NCBI RefSeq assembly: GCF_003479425.1 | Contig: NZ_QUHC01000001.1 | Location: forward strand, 186,001-250,000 | Reading direction: 5' to 3' | Origin: Odoribacter sp. AF15-53 | GTDB lineage: Bacteria; Bacteroidota; Bacteroidia; Bacteroidales; Marinifilaceae | DNA: 64,000 bases | Part shown: in pieces, positions 15,905 to 23,342 of the stretch | Numbering within the stretch: position 1 is the stretch's first letter | Layout of the letters: every line of letters starts with the position of its first letter | Position numbers and translations under genes: made by a program | Notes under the pieces: generated by a model | Database searches by the model: none | Told to the model about the DNA's origin: nothing | The model's input: only the letters and a program-made list of their open reading frames with translations

Positions 15905-16002
15905 GCAGGCTTCTATACGGTATGATTTTTTCCCCATATTATTGGGTGTATATGGGTTGAGTTTTAGAATGATTTGAAATTGGAATATAGATATTATAGA
16001 AT

Positions 16003-17304
16003 ATGCAGAAGGTTGTTTATTTAGGAATGACGGCGGATATTATGCATCCGGGATTGATTAATATTATCAAGGAAGCAACGAAGTACGGCGAGGTCTTGAT
16101 CGGGTTGTTAACCGATAAAGCAATCGCCTCGCACAAGCGTTTGCCTCATTTATCCTACGAGCAAAGAGAGGAGGTGGTGGCTAATATAAAAGGGGTTAGT
16201 CGTGTGGTACCGCAAGAGGAATGGAGTTACGTTCCTAATTTGTTGAAATACAAGCCTGATTATATTATTCACGGGGACGATTGGGTCGGGGGACCTTTGA
16301 AACAAATCCGGGAAGATGTTTTTCGTGTAATGCGAGAAATCGGGGGAGAGGTGATAGAGATCCCGTATACAAAAGGAATTAATTCATCGGGTTTAGATAA
16401 AGATATTAAAGCTATCGGGACGACTCCTGATATCCGGTTGAAGACTCTTCGTCGATTGATTGCAGCAAAACCGATCGTGAGAATTCTGGAGGCCCATAGC
16501 GGTTTATCCGGGTTGATTATCGAAAATATTTCCTTGCAGAAAGGGGATAAGTTACAAGTTTTTGATGGCATGTGGTCCAGTAGCCTGACGGATTCGACTA
16601 GTAAAGGTAAGCCGGACATAGAAGCAGTTGATCTGACGACTCGTTTGCAGGATTTGAATAATATACTGGAGTGCACGACGAAGCCGATTATTTTTGACGG
16701 TGACACGGGGGGGAAAATAGAACATTTTGTGTTTACCGTGAGGACGTTGGAACGTCACGGTATTTCTGCCGTTATCATAGAAGATAAGGTCGGGTTGAAG
16801 AAGAATTCTTTATTCGGAACGTCAGTTGAGCAACATCAGGCCACGATTGAGGAATTTTGTGACAAGTTACATGCGGGTAAAAATGCGCAGGTAACAAAAG
16901 AATTCATGATTATTGCTCGAATCGAAAGTTTGATTTGCGGGCAACCGGTAGAAGATGCGCTAGAGAGGGCTTTTGCTTATGTGGAAGCGGGTGCTGATGG
17001 CGTGATGATTCATAGTAAAGACAAGTCCGGGGAAGATATAAAGTTATTTTGTCAAAGATTCCGGGAGAAGGATAACGTGACTCCTATCGTGGTTGTTCCC
17101 ACAACGTATAACCAGTTTACAGAAACGGAGTTGAACGGGTGGGGGATTAATATCGTGATTTATGCTAACCACATGTTAAGGGCTTCTTACCCGGCGATGT
17201 ACAATGTGGCAAAAATAATACTTGAGAATGAACGATCCTTGGAGGCCGACCCTTATTGCATGCCAATAAAACAAATACTAGAGTTGATTCCGGGAACAAA
17301 ATAG
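16003..17304 (+). CDS. aepX: Phosphoenolpyruvate phosphomutase with N-terminal cytidylyltransferase-like domain
   Basis: The C-terminal domain isomerises PEP to phosphonopyruvate, forming the C-P bond. The 433 residues fall into two parts. Residues 1 to about 140 are a nucleotidyltransferase fold (VVYLGMTADIMHPGLINI, LPHLSYEQREEVV, YIIHGDDW). From about 150 on lies the isocitrate-lyase-like mutase with DGMWSSSLTDS, FDGDTGG and the diagnostic EDKxGxKxNS motif at 260-269 (EDKVGLKKNS). The N-terminal HxGH motif reads H-P-G-L, so its second His is replaced. If active, that domain would make a CMP-phosphonate. This is the first gene of a tightly packed six-gene operon; the next gene begins 5 bases after its stop. 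Confidence 0.93.
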   Translation: MQKVVYLGMTADIMHPGLINIIKEATKYGEVLIGLLTDKAIASHKRLPHLSYEQREEVVANIKGVSRVVPQEEWSYVPNLLKYKPDYIIHGDDWVGGPLKQIREDVFRVMREIGGEVIEIPYTKGINSSGLDKDIKAIGTTPDIRLKTLRRLIAAKPIVRILEAHSGLSGLIIENISLQKGDKLQVFDGMWSSSLTDSTSKGKPDIEAVDLTTRLQDLNNILECTTKPIIFDGDTGGKIEHFVFTVRTLERHGISAVIIEDKVGLKKNSLFGTSVEQHQATIEEFCDKLHAGKNAQVTKEFMIIARIESLICGQPVEDALERAFAYVEAGADGVMIHSKDKSGEDIKLFCQRFREKDNVTPIVVVPTTYNQFTETELNGWGINIVIYANHMLRASYPAMYNVAKIILENERSLEADPYCMPIKQILELIPGTK

Positions 17305-17308
17305 ATTG

Positions 17309-18442
17309 ATGATGGTTGATGTAAAAAAAGTGTACGATACCTTTATTGCTAAAGGTGTAGATTTCTTTACCGGGGTTCCAGATTCATTGTTGCAAAGTAT
17401 TTGCGCGTATATCACGGATTATACCCCGAAAGAAAAAAACATAATTGCAGCTAATGAAGGTGCTGCAGTAGGGATTGCCGCCGGGTATTATTTGGCTTCA
17501 AATAAAATTCCTTTGGTGTATATGCAAAATTCTGGATTGGGTAATGCGGTTAATCCTTTGTTGTCATTGGTTGACGAAAGGGTGTACAAGATGCCCATGT
17601 TGTTCATGGTTGGTTGGCGCGGGGAACCGGGTGTCAAGGACGAGCCTCAGCATAAAAAGCAGGGAGAAGTTACTATCGGTTTATTGGAAGCGATGGGAAT
17701 TTCATTCACGATCCTGGATGATCAAGAAGAATTAGCGTTGCAACAAATAGAGCGTGCGGTTGATCAGGTAAGAAACGAGTGTATCCCGCATGTTCTGGTT
17801 ATTCGCAAGGGGGTGTTCGGAAAATACAAATTGCAGAACCAGATGAGAAATGATTACCCGTTATCCCGGGAAGATGCTTTAAAGATTGTTGTCAATCACT
17901 TGGATGAACATGATATTGTTGTTTCAACAACCGGAAAATTGTCGAGAGAGCTGTTTGAATACAGGGAGATATTGGGACAAGGTCATGCAAAAGATTTTCT
18001 AACGGTCGGGTCCATGGGACATGCTTCGTCAATTGCTTTGGGAATAGCTCTTGAGAAAAAGGGGCGAAATGTTTTTTGTTTTGACGGGGACGGTGCTTTT
18101 ATCATGCACATGGGAGCGATCAGTAGTGTTGGAGATCTTTCTCCCGTAAATTACAAACATATTATTTTTAATAATGGAGTCCATGAATCCGTGGGAGGAC
18201 AACCCACGGTCGCTTTTAAATTGGATATTCCTGTAATAGCGAAGGCATGTGGATACAAGCATGTTTTTGTTGCGAAGACAGAAATGGAAGTGTTAAAGGA
18301 TTTGACCGAAATGAAAGGGTTGGAAGGTCCCGTGTTATTAGAAATTTGCGTAAAGATTGATTCGAGAGAGAATTTAGGCCGTCCGACAACATCACCGATC
18401 GAGAATAAAAATGATTTTATGAATTATCTGAAAAATGGGTAA
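17309..18442 (+). CDS. aepY: Phosphonopyruvate decarboxylase (thiamine diphosphate enzyme)
   Basis: It drives the unfavourable mutase reaction forward by decarboxylating phosphonopyruvate to phosphonoacetaldehyde. About 377 residues, the usual length. The N-terminal domain has the catalytic Glu in NEGAAVGIAAGYYLA (about residue 50) and YMQNSGLGNAVNPL. The C-terminal domain has FDGDGAFIMHMGAI (about 258) and FNNGVHESVGGQPT, together forming the GDG...N metal/ThDP motif and the phosphonopyruvate-specific HESVGGQPT. The ATG at 17309 (or 17312) is preferred to a TTG at 17306. It overlaps the next gene by 8 bases. Confidence 0.95.
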   Translation: MMVDVKKVYDTFIAKGVDFFTGVPDSLLQSICAYITDYTPKEKNIIAANEGAAVGIAAGYYLASNKIPLVYMQNSGLGNAVNPLLSLVDERVYKMPMLFMVGWRGEPGVKDEPQHKKQGEVTIGLLEAMGISFTILDDQEELALQQIERAVDQVRNECIPHVLVIRKGVFGKYKLQNQMRNDYPLSREDALKIVVNHLDEHDIVVSTTGKLSRELFEYREILGQGHAKDFLTVGSMGHASSIALGIALEKKGRNVFCFDGDGAFIMHMGAISSVGDLSPVNYKHIIFNNGVHESVGGQPTVAFKLDIPVIAKACGYKHVFVAKTEMEVLKDLTEMKGLEGPVLLEICVKIDSRENLGRPTTSPIENKNDFMNYLKNG

Positions 18443-19181
18443 CAAGTTCGTCGTTTTATCGGATATACATGCTAATTTGTCTGCACTGAAAGCCGTAATT
18501 CAGGATTTTAAAGATAAATACAGTCCTGACGGGGTGATTCTCTTGGGAGATTTGATTAATTACGGGATGCGACCTAACGAGGTGATCTCAGAGATAAAAT
18601 TGTTGTCACTTGAATTCCCTATAATATGTAATCTTCACGGGAATCACGAGAGGGCTTTGATAGATAGTGAACAACTTCCTCGATTTTCCAGCGAGCGGGG
18701 GCGTACTATTCTGGAGTACACGAAACGAGTTTTGACGAGAGACAGTTTCGAATATGTTTATAACCAGATGGAAATTGAAGGATATTCGGAATTGTTGATT
18801 CATGGTTGTTCTATTTTATGCGTGCATGGTAGTTTACGGGATGTATACTGGGGTAAATTATCTCCGGAATCCATGAAGGATGGGGGGTATGCTAGGTATG
18901 ATTACGTGCTTTCGGGACATTCTCATATTCCGCATCATGTCGAGATGTTTTATTCTGGAGGGTTACCCGAGTTGCGAGGGAAAAAAAGGACGGTATTTTT
19001 GAACCCGGGTTCTGTCGGGCAACCTAGAAACCAGAATCCTAGTGCCCAATATTTATATTGGGATATGGAGGCCGGTTTGTTTCATCAGAACTCGGTGAAT
19101 TATGACATTGAGTTGGAACAAAGCTTGTATACCGATGAGGTAGATGTATTTTACAGGGATAGATTATTTAAAGGTATTTAA
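18435..19181 (+). CDS. Calcineurin-like metallophosphoesterase
   Basis: The 248-residue protein has every metal-binding block of the family: LSDIHANLSAL (Asp10, His12), LLGDLINYGMRP, NLHGNHERAL and LSGHSHIPHHVE, with GCSILCVHGSLRD between and FLNPGSVGQPR at the end. This is the YfcE/MJ0936-type single-domain fold that hydrolyses phosphodiesters or monoesters using two metal ions. It lies inside the phosphonate operon, coupled to its neighbours (8-base overlap upstream, 1-base downstream). I infer a role on a phosphorylated or CMP-linked intermediate; the substrate is unknown and a repair or salvage role is also possible. Confidence 0.85.
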   Translation: MGNKFVVLSDIHANLSALKAVIQDFKDKYSPDGVILLGDLINYGMRPNEVISEIKLLSLEFPIICNLHGNHERALIDSEQLPRFSSERGRTILEYTKRVLTRDSFEYVYNQMEIEGYSELLIHGCSILCVHGSLRDVYWGKLSPESMKDGGYARYDYVLSGHSHIPHHVEMFYSGGLPELRGKKRTVFLNPGSVGQPRNQNPSAQYLYWDMEAGLFHQNSVNYDIELEQSLYTDEVDVFYRDRLFKGI

Positions 19182-20191
19182 TGGATATGAAAAGAAAAGT
19201 ACATGTGATAAGCGGGGTGACGGGAATGACGGGGAATGAGTTAGCCCGTCAGCTCGTGCGGGATGGAAGTAATCTTGTAATTGGTTTTGATAATTTCTTT
19301 GCCAGTTCGATAGATTCTGTCGCTGATTTGATTGAAGAAGAGAATTTTAAATTCTTTGAATATGATTTGAATGACGAGGAGCAAATGAATCAAATCGGTT
19401 CGATGGTAAAGAAACTCGGGGAAGAGGGAATGGAAATTTTTTACGTGAATTGTGCTGCCGTGGTTCACACGGAGCATTTTTATAAAGTGGAGAACACGTT
19501 TGCGACAAACGTCGTGGGTATGAAACGATTTTTAGACCAGGCGATAGAGGTCGGGGCTAGGGCTTATATAAATTGTTCCACGTCAGAAGTGTATTCCATG
19601 CAGTCGTGGAATGATAATGGAGGGGTTCGGGAAAGTGATTATCTGGTGTTGGCAACAGCCGAACATAGTCAACGTACAAGTTATGCGGTTGGAAAATTGT
19701 TGACTGAATTTTTCATGAAAGATGCGGTTGATAAGGGATTGATCCGGGGGTGTTCCATTCGTTTTGCCAATGTTTATAGTAATCATGAGTTATATCCCAA
19801 ACATATAATACCTCATATTATAGCTAGTTTAAAGAATCGGGGCCAGGTGGAATTACTGGAAAATTCGAAGAGAAATAAGCGATCATTTTTGCATAATATA
19901 GATAGTTGTCGTGCTGTTCTTGCGTTGTTAAATGTGAGCGAAGCTTTGGATGGTTCTGTTTATAACGTTGCGACCGATGAAGAGATTTCAATTGTAGACC
20001 TGGTAAAATTGATCGGTTCTAAAATGGGAATAGAAGAGCCGGCTATTTTATTTGCCGGTTATCGCGCCTCGGACCCGGAACGGCGAATTTTGAACACGGA
20101 TAAAATAAGACAAAGAACGTGTTGGGAACCTGTGGTGAATCTTTCACGTGGTTTGGATATGTGCCTAGGAATAGATAAAGAGAAAAAATGA
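19181..20191 (+). CDS. Extended SDR (NAD-dependent epimerase/dehydratase family), phosphonate operon
   Basis: The 336 residues form an extended short-chain dehydrogenase. VISGVTGMTGNELARQL (GxxGxxG, about 9-25) binds NAD(P), NCAAVVH follows, and the active site is NCSTSEVYS plus YAVGK (Y-x-x-x-K at about 168-172). Such enzymes usually act on nucleotide-linked sugars. In this operon it could process a CMP-linked group, make a sugar acceptor, or reduce the aldehyde, but nothing in the sequence decides this. It overlaps the preceding gene by 1 base and the next by 4. Confidence 0.85.
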   Translation: MDMKRKVHVISGVTGMTGNELARQLVRDGSNLVIGFDNFFASSIDSVADLIEEENFKFFEYDLNDEEQMNQIGSMVKKLGEEGMEIFYVNCAAVVHTEHFYKVENTFATNVVGMKRFLDQAIEVGARAYINCSTSEVYSMQSWNDNGGVRESDYLVLATAEHSQRTSYAVGKLLTEFFMKDAVDKGLIRGCSIRFANVYSNHELYPKHIIPHIIASLKNRGQVELLENSKRNKRSFLHNIDSCRAVLALLNVSEALDGSVYNVATDEEISIVDLVKLIGSKMGIEEPAILFAGYRASDPERRILNTDKIRQRTCWEPVVNLSRGLDMCLGIDKEKK

Positions 20192-20958
20192 AGACCGAGA
20201 TCATTACCGTTGCAGGTAAAGCAACCCGTTTCAATCGTGATACAGACGAGGAGGTATTAAAATGCTTGTATTATAAAGACAGGCCGGAATGTAGTTTGTT
20301 GTATCAAATTCTCCAGAAATCGGAAGAGGTTGAACGATTCGTGATTGTTGGGGGGTATTTATATGATAAACTAGAGGAATACATGGACACGTGTTGCGAT
20401 AAATTCAAGTCCCGTGTACAACTGGTGTATAATGATAAATACGACGAGTATGGTTCTGGATACAGTTTAATTAAAGGAATCGAGACAATCGATGATACAG
20501 ATGAAGTGATTTTCGTGGAAGGAGATTTGTTTTTTGATAAAGTTAGTTTTCAGAAAGTTGTTGATTCCACGCGGGACGTGATTACCGTGAATAGAGAATT
20601 AATTCATGCAGACAAGGCGGTAGTCTTGTATGTTGATGGGGATGATTCAATACATTATCTCTATGATACTCGTCACAAGTTGTTGAATATACCGGAACCG
20701 GTGAAGGCGATTTATAATTCCGCTCAAATTTGGAAATTTCTTGATTTTTCTCGTTTGAAGAACGTGGTTTCCAATTTGACAGAACAGCAGGTACGGGGAA
20801 CAAATCTGGAAATCGTGCAGGGGTACTTTGATAACAGGAAAAGTAATGATGTTTACACGTGTGTTATTGAAGAATGGGGAAATTGTAACACGGTTGCTGA
20901 TTACTTGAAAATTTATTCTAGAATTAAAAATGAAAATCATGATGAACACGGTAGATAA
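20188..20958 (+). CDS. Nucleotidyltransferase-like protein (GT-A fold), phosphonate operon
   Basis: The 256 residues begin TEIITVAGKATRF, a degenerate form of the LxAGxGxRF nucleotide-binding loop of LicC/IspD-type cytidylyl- and other nucleotidyltransferases. VFIVGGYLYDKLEEY-like, YNDKYDEYGSGYSLIKGIE and VIFVEGDLFFD follow; EGD is the position of the metal-binding Asp. EEWGNCNTVADY near the end resembles the LicC substrate loop. It may activate a phosphonate or phospho-alcohol head group with CTP, and would be the second such activity beside the one fused to the PEP mutase. It overlaps neighbours by 4 and 29 bases. Confidence 0.7.
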   Translation: MKTEIITVAGKATRFNRDTDEEVLKCLYYKDRPECSLLYQILQKSEEVERFVIVGGYLYDKLEEYMDTCCDKFKSRVQLVYNDKYDEYGSGYSLIKGIETIDDTDEVIFVEGDLFFDKVSFQKVVDSTRDVITVNRELIHADKAVVLYVDGDDSIHYLYDTRHKLLNIPEPVKAIYNSAQIWKFLDFSRLKNVVSNLTEQQVRGTNLEIVQGYFDNRKSNDVYTCVIEEWGNCNTVADYLKIYSRIKNENHDEHGR

Positions 20959-22117
20959 ATTGAGATTTTTGCAGCAGAAATTGGATCATGATGGCGTTGT
21001 GAAAATAATGATTGTCGGGCTTGGAAGTGTAGGTGGGTATTTGTTGGATTACCTGGTAAATTTGCAGGACCCGAAAATGGAGATCATCGTGGCAGGACGT
21101 GATGCAAGTAAATTGGTACAAGATGTTAATATCGTAAAGACTGCTGCGGTGATTCGAGGTGTTTTGAGAAGTAAGATCACGGTTGATGGAAAATGCGATC
21201 TGGATCATATTGATTTGATCGCGGAAACCATAAAACACCATCAGCCGGATATTATCGTGAATAGTAGTCGCGTGTTTGCTGGTTTGAAATATGGAAGTAT
21301 CTCATGGCATGCTTTAAGAGCTTATGGGATTTGGACTCCACTTTCCGTGCGTTACACTCGTAACGTGATGGAAGGTTTCCATCTGGCAGGAAGTAAGGCT
21401 ATTGTTATAAATACCTCGTATTCAGATGCCGTGATCCCGTGGTTGAAATCGGCGGGTAAAGCGTACCCGGATTTCGGTAGCGGTAATTTGAATCATTTGA
21501 TTCCACGAATTAAGTTTTACGTGGCAGGGCAATACCAGATAGATAATTTGAACGAGATTGATGTTACTTTGGCTGTCAGTCATTTTCATGATGTTGTGAT
21601 CAGTAAAGAGGGACATGCGGAAGGTCAGGATATTTTATTGGATATTAAATATCAAGGTCGTGAATTGGATATGGGACAAGCTGAAATATTGAAGCATTGT
21701 GCGATCGCCATGCCTGTAGACCAAAAAAGAAACATGATGAACGCTTCAAGTAATTTTGATATTATTCATGCAATAATCGAGGCGATTCGTTTGAAGAAAA
21801 GAAATAAAATACATTCTCCCGGGGTACAGGGTGAGATCGGGGGATATCCTTATATTATTGATGGGGAGGGGATGTGTATAGATGCTTATTTTGATGAGAG
21901 TGTATTTTCCTTGTCTCAAATGAGGGCGGCTAATAAGGCTTCCATTGCCTTGGACGGTATAGAGGATGTGCGTGAAGGTAATCTTGTGTATACGGATGTT
22001 CTGATTGAAAAAGTGAATGAGGTTTTTGGTGTCGGGTTGCCTAAAGTGGTGCATTTCGATGAAATTGATGATGTTGGTCAGTTTATTATTGCACAAATTA
22101 TAGAAAAGAATAGATGA
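20930..22117 (+). CDS. Rossmann-fold dehydrogenase of unknown substrate, last gene of the phosphonate operon
   Basis: I do not recognise a precise family for this 395-residue protein. It opens with IMIVGLGSVGGYLLDYLV (GxGxxG, NAD(P) binding), then MEIIVAGRDASKL with Arg after the second strand, which suggests NADP preference, and QPDIIVNSSRVFAGL. The rest resembles saccharopine-dehydrogenase or malate-dehydrogenase-like two-domain reductases (SHFHDVVISKEGHAEG, PGVQGEIGGYPYIIDGEGMCID). It starts within the preceding gene (29-base overlap; an ATG at 20942 would shorten this). The pathway lacks a transaminase and an Fe-type alcohol dehydrogenase, so this enzyme is a candidate for a step on phosphonoacetaldehyde. 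That role is inference only. Confidence 0.6.
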   Translation: MKIMMNTVDKLRFLQQKLDHDGVVKIMIVGLGSVGGYLLDYLVNLQDPKMEIIVAGRDASKLVQDVNIVKTAAVIRGVLRSKITVDGKCDLDHIDLIAETIKHHQPDIIVNSSRVFAGLKYGSISWHALRAYGIWTPLSVRYTRNVMEGFHLAGSKAIVINTSYSDAVIPWLKSAGKAYPDFGSGNLNHLIPRIKFYVAGQYQIDNLNEIDVTLAVSHFHDVVISKEGHAEGQDILLDIKYQGRELDMGQAEILKHCAIAMPVDQKRNMMNASSNFDIIHAIIEAIRLKKRNKIHSPGVQGEIGGYPYIIDGEGMCIDAYFDESVFSLSQMRAANKASIALDGIEDVREGNLVYTDVLIEKVNEVFGVGLPKVVHFDEIDDVGQFIIAQIIEKNR

Positions 22118-22439
22118 ATAAATGTTTAGTTTGCTATTACTTGCCAACTAATAGTGTTACTTTTTGATGTCGTAAAGTTAAGGAATTGTTAAAATGAAAA
22201 AAACTCGACTTCTTGACGCAACCATTGGTCTATCTTCGCATCTTAAAATTAAAAGCAACACACACAACACTATTATAAAAATATGAAGACAAATCAAACA
22301 TCTAGGGTCTATACGACGTAAAAGGGGAGAGGATTTCGAGAGAGCGTTTTTCTACTTGTAAATACGCTATAAAAAAGAGAGAATAAGTTCACTTATGTGG
22401 ACAATTTGGAGGTTTATGCCGTTTTAAATGGATCTAGGA
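22118..22439. promoter_or_regulatory. 322-bp leader region with possible attenuator, before the SDR/initiating-transferase pair
   Basis: No established gene lies here. A weak -7 element (TATCTTCG, 22231-22238, one mismatch to TAnnTTTG) is followed by a possible 12-residue reading frame (22283-22321, MKTNQTSRVYTT) and an AGCGT/ACGCT stem-loop (22343-22347 with 22364-22368) followed by an A-rich run. The order promoter, short frame, stem-loop resembles a regulated leader, but none of the parts is strong. Confidence 0.35.
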
Positions 22440-23342
22440 ATGAAAAGGATATTGATAATTGGAGGAGATAGTTTTATTGCCGGGCAATTTATAAAGAAAT
22501 ATGTATCAACGGATTCTATCACGTGTTATAGTCGCCGACCGACGGGATACGAGAAAGAAATTGTTGTGAAAGCATTTCGGGATATGCCTGTTGAGGCTTT
22601 TTCGGGATTTGATTCCGTGATAAATTTTGCCGCGATCGTACATCGTCCGGAAGAGAAAAATAAAGAGCTTTATGATGATGTGAATTATCGGATGGCTTGC
22701 TTGTTGGCACAAAAAGCAAAACAGGCGGGAGTTCGTCAGTTCGTGCAGATGAGTACAATAGCCGTATTCGGTCGTGCTAGTCGAATTTCAGCAGCAACAC
22801 CTGAAAGTCCGCAGACTTATTATGGCAGTTCAAAACTAAAGGCGGATAAGGAGTTATTGGCGATGAGTGACCGAGAGTTTAAGGCTGCAATTATTCGTCC
22901 ACCCATGGCTTACGGGGGAGGGATGGCACCGGGAAACATGTTGCGATTGATTCGTTTGGTAAATAGACATATCCCGCTTCCTTTCGGTTCTGCTCGAAAT
23001 AGTCGTGATTTTATTAATGTAAAAAATTTGATTGAATTTCTTCATTTAGCCGTGGAAAAAGAGGCGGATGGTGTATTTTATCCGACAGATAAAGAGCCAT
23101 ATTCTACCCGTAACGTGGTGGAGGAGATTTCTCGTCAGTTGGGAGTACATACGGTTAACTTACCTTCTCCCTCTATATTCCTGAAATTAATAGAGAAGGT
23201 GCGCCCGGATCTTTACCAGAAACTTTGGGGAGACGTGGTGATCGATCGTCAATTGGCTTTGAGTGCTATTGGTTACGAGCCTCGTTACACTCTGGAAGAT
23301 GGAATACGTGAGATGGTAGAATCGTTTAAACAACGGAAATGA
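22440..23342 (+). CDS. NAD-dependent epimerase/dehydratase (WbpV/4-keto-sugar reductase-like)
   Basis: An SDR of about 300 residues: RILIIGGDSFIAGQFIKKY for NAD(P), VINFAAIVHRPEE, MSTIAVFG and the active-site YYGSSKLKADK (Y-x-x-x-K). It is paired with a WecA/WbpL-type transferase, with a 4-base stop/start overlap (ATGA). That pairing occurs widely in Bacteroidales and Pseudomonas O-antigen loci, where the SDR makes the UDP-6-deoxy-HexNAc (for example UDP-FucNAc or UDP-QuiNAc) that the transferase then loads on undecaprenyl phosphate. The CapD-like enzyme at 6876 could supply the 4-keto intermediate. An in-frame ATG 12 bases upstream (22428) is an alternative start. Confidence 0.85.
   Translation: MKRILIIGGDSFIAGQFIKKYVSTDSITCYSRRPTGYEKEIVVKAFRDMPVEAFSGFDSVINFAAIVHRPEEKNKELYDDVNYRMACLLAQKAKQAGVRQFVQMSTIAVFGRASRISAATPESPQTYYGSSKLKADKELLAMSDREFKAAIIRPPMAYGGGMAPGNMLRLIRLVNRHIPLPFGSARNSRDFINVKNLIEFLHLAVEKEADGVFYPTDKEPYSTRNVVEEISRQLGVHTVNLPSPSIFLKLIEKVRPDLYQKLWGDVVIDRQLALSAIGYEPRYTLEDGIREMVESFKQRK

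Larger units (their letters stand above)
15557..16002. promoter_or_regulatory. 446-bp divergent control region between the glycan and phosphonate operons
   Basis: No gene is seen. The region carries one -7 element on each strand (15679-15686 minus, 15897-15904 plus). A GAGAGT/ACTCTC stem-loop (15641-15646 with 15658-15663) falls in the predicted leader of the minus-strand transcript, and another GAGAGTAC word occurs near 15809. Leaders would be about 115 nt (minus) and 90 nt (plus), long enough for antiterminator control. No long flanking inverted repeats of the invertible capsule-promoter type were found. Confidence 0.55.

Noticed and set aside
15557..16002. Invertible capsule promoter between divergent operons
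   Set aside because: Only short GAGAGT-type inverted words were found, no paired 19-25 bp inverted repeats, and there is no recombinase gene in the window. Both strands also already carry a -7 element.
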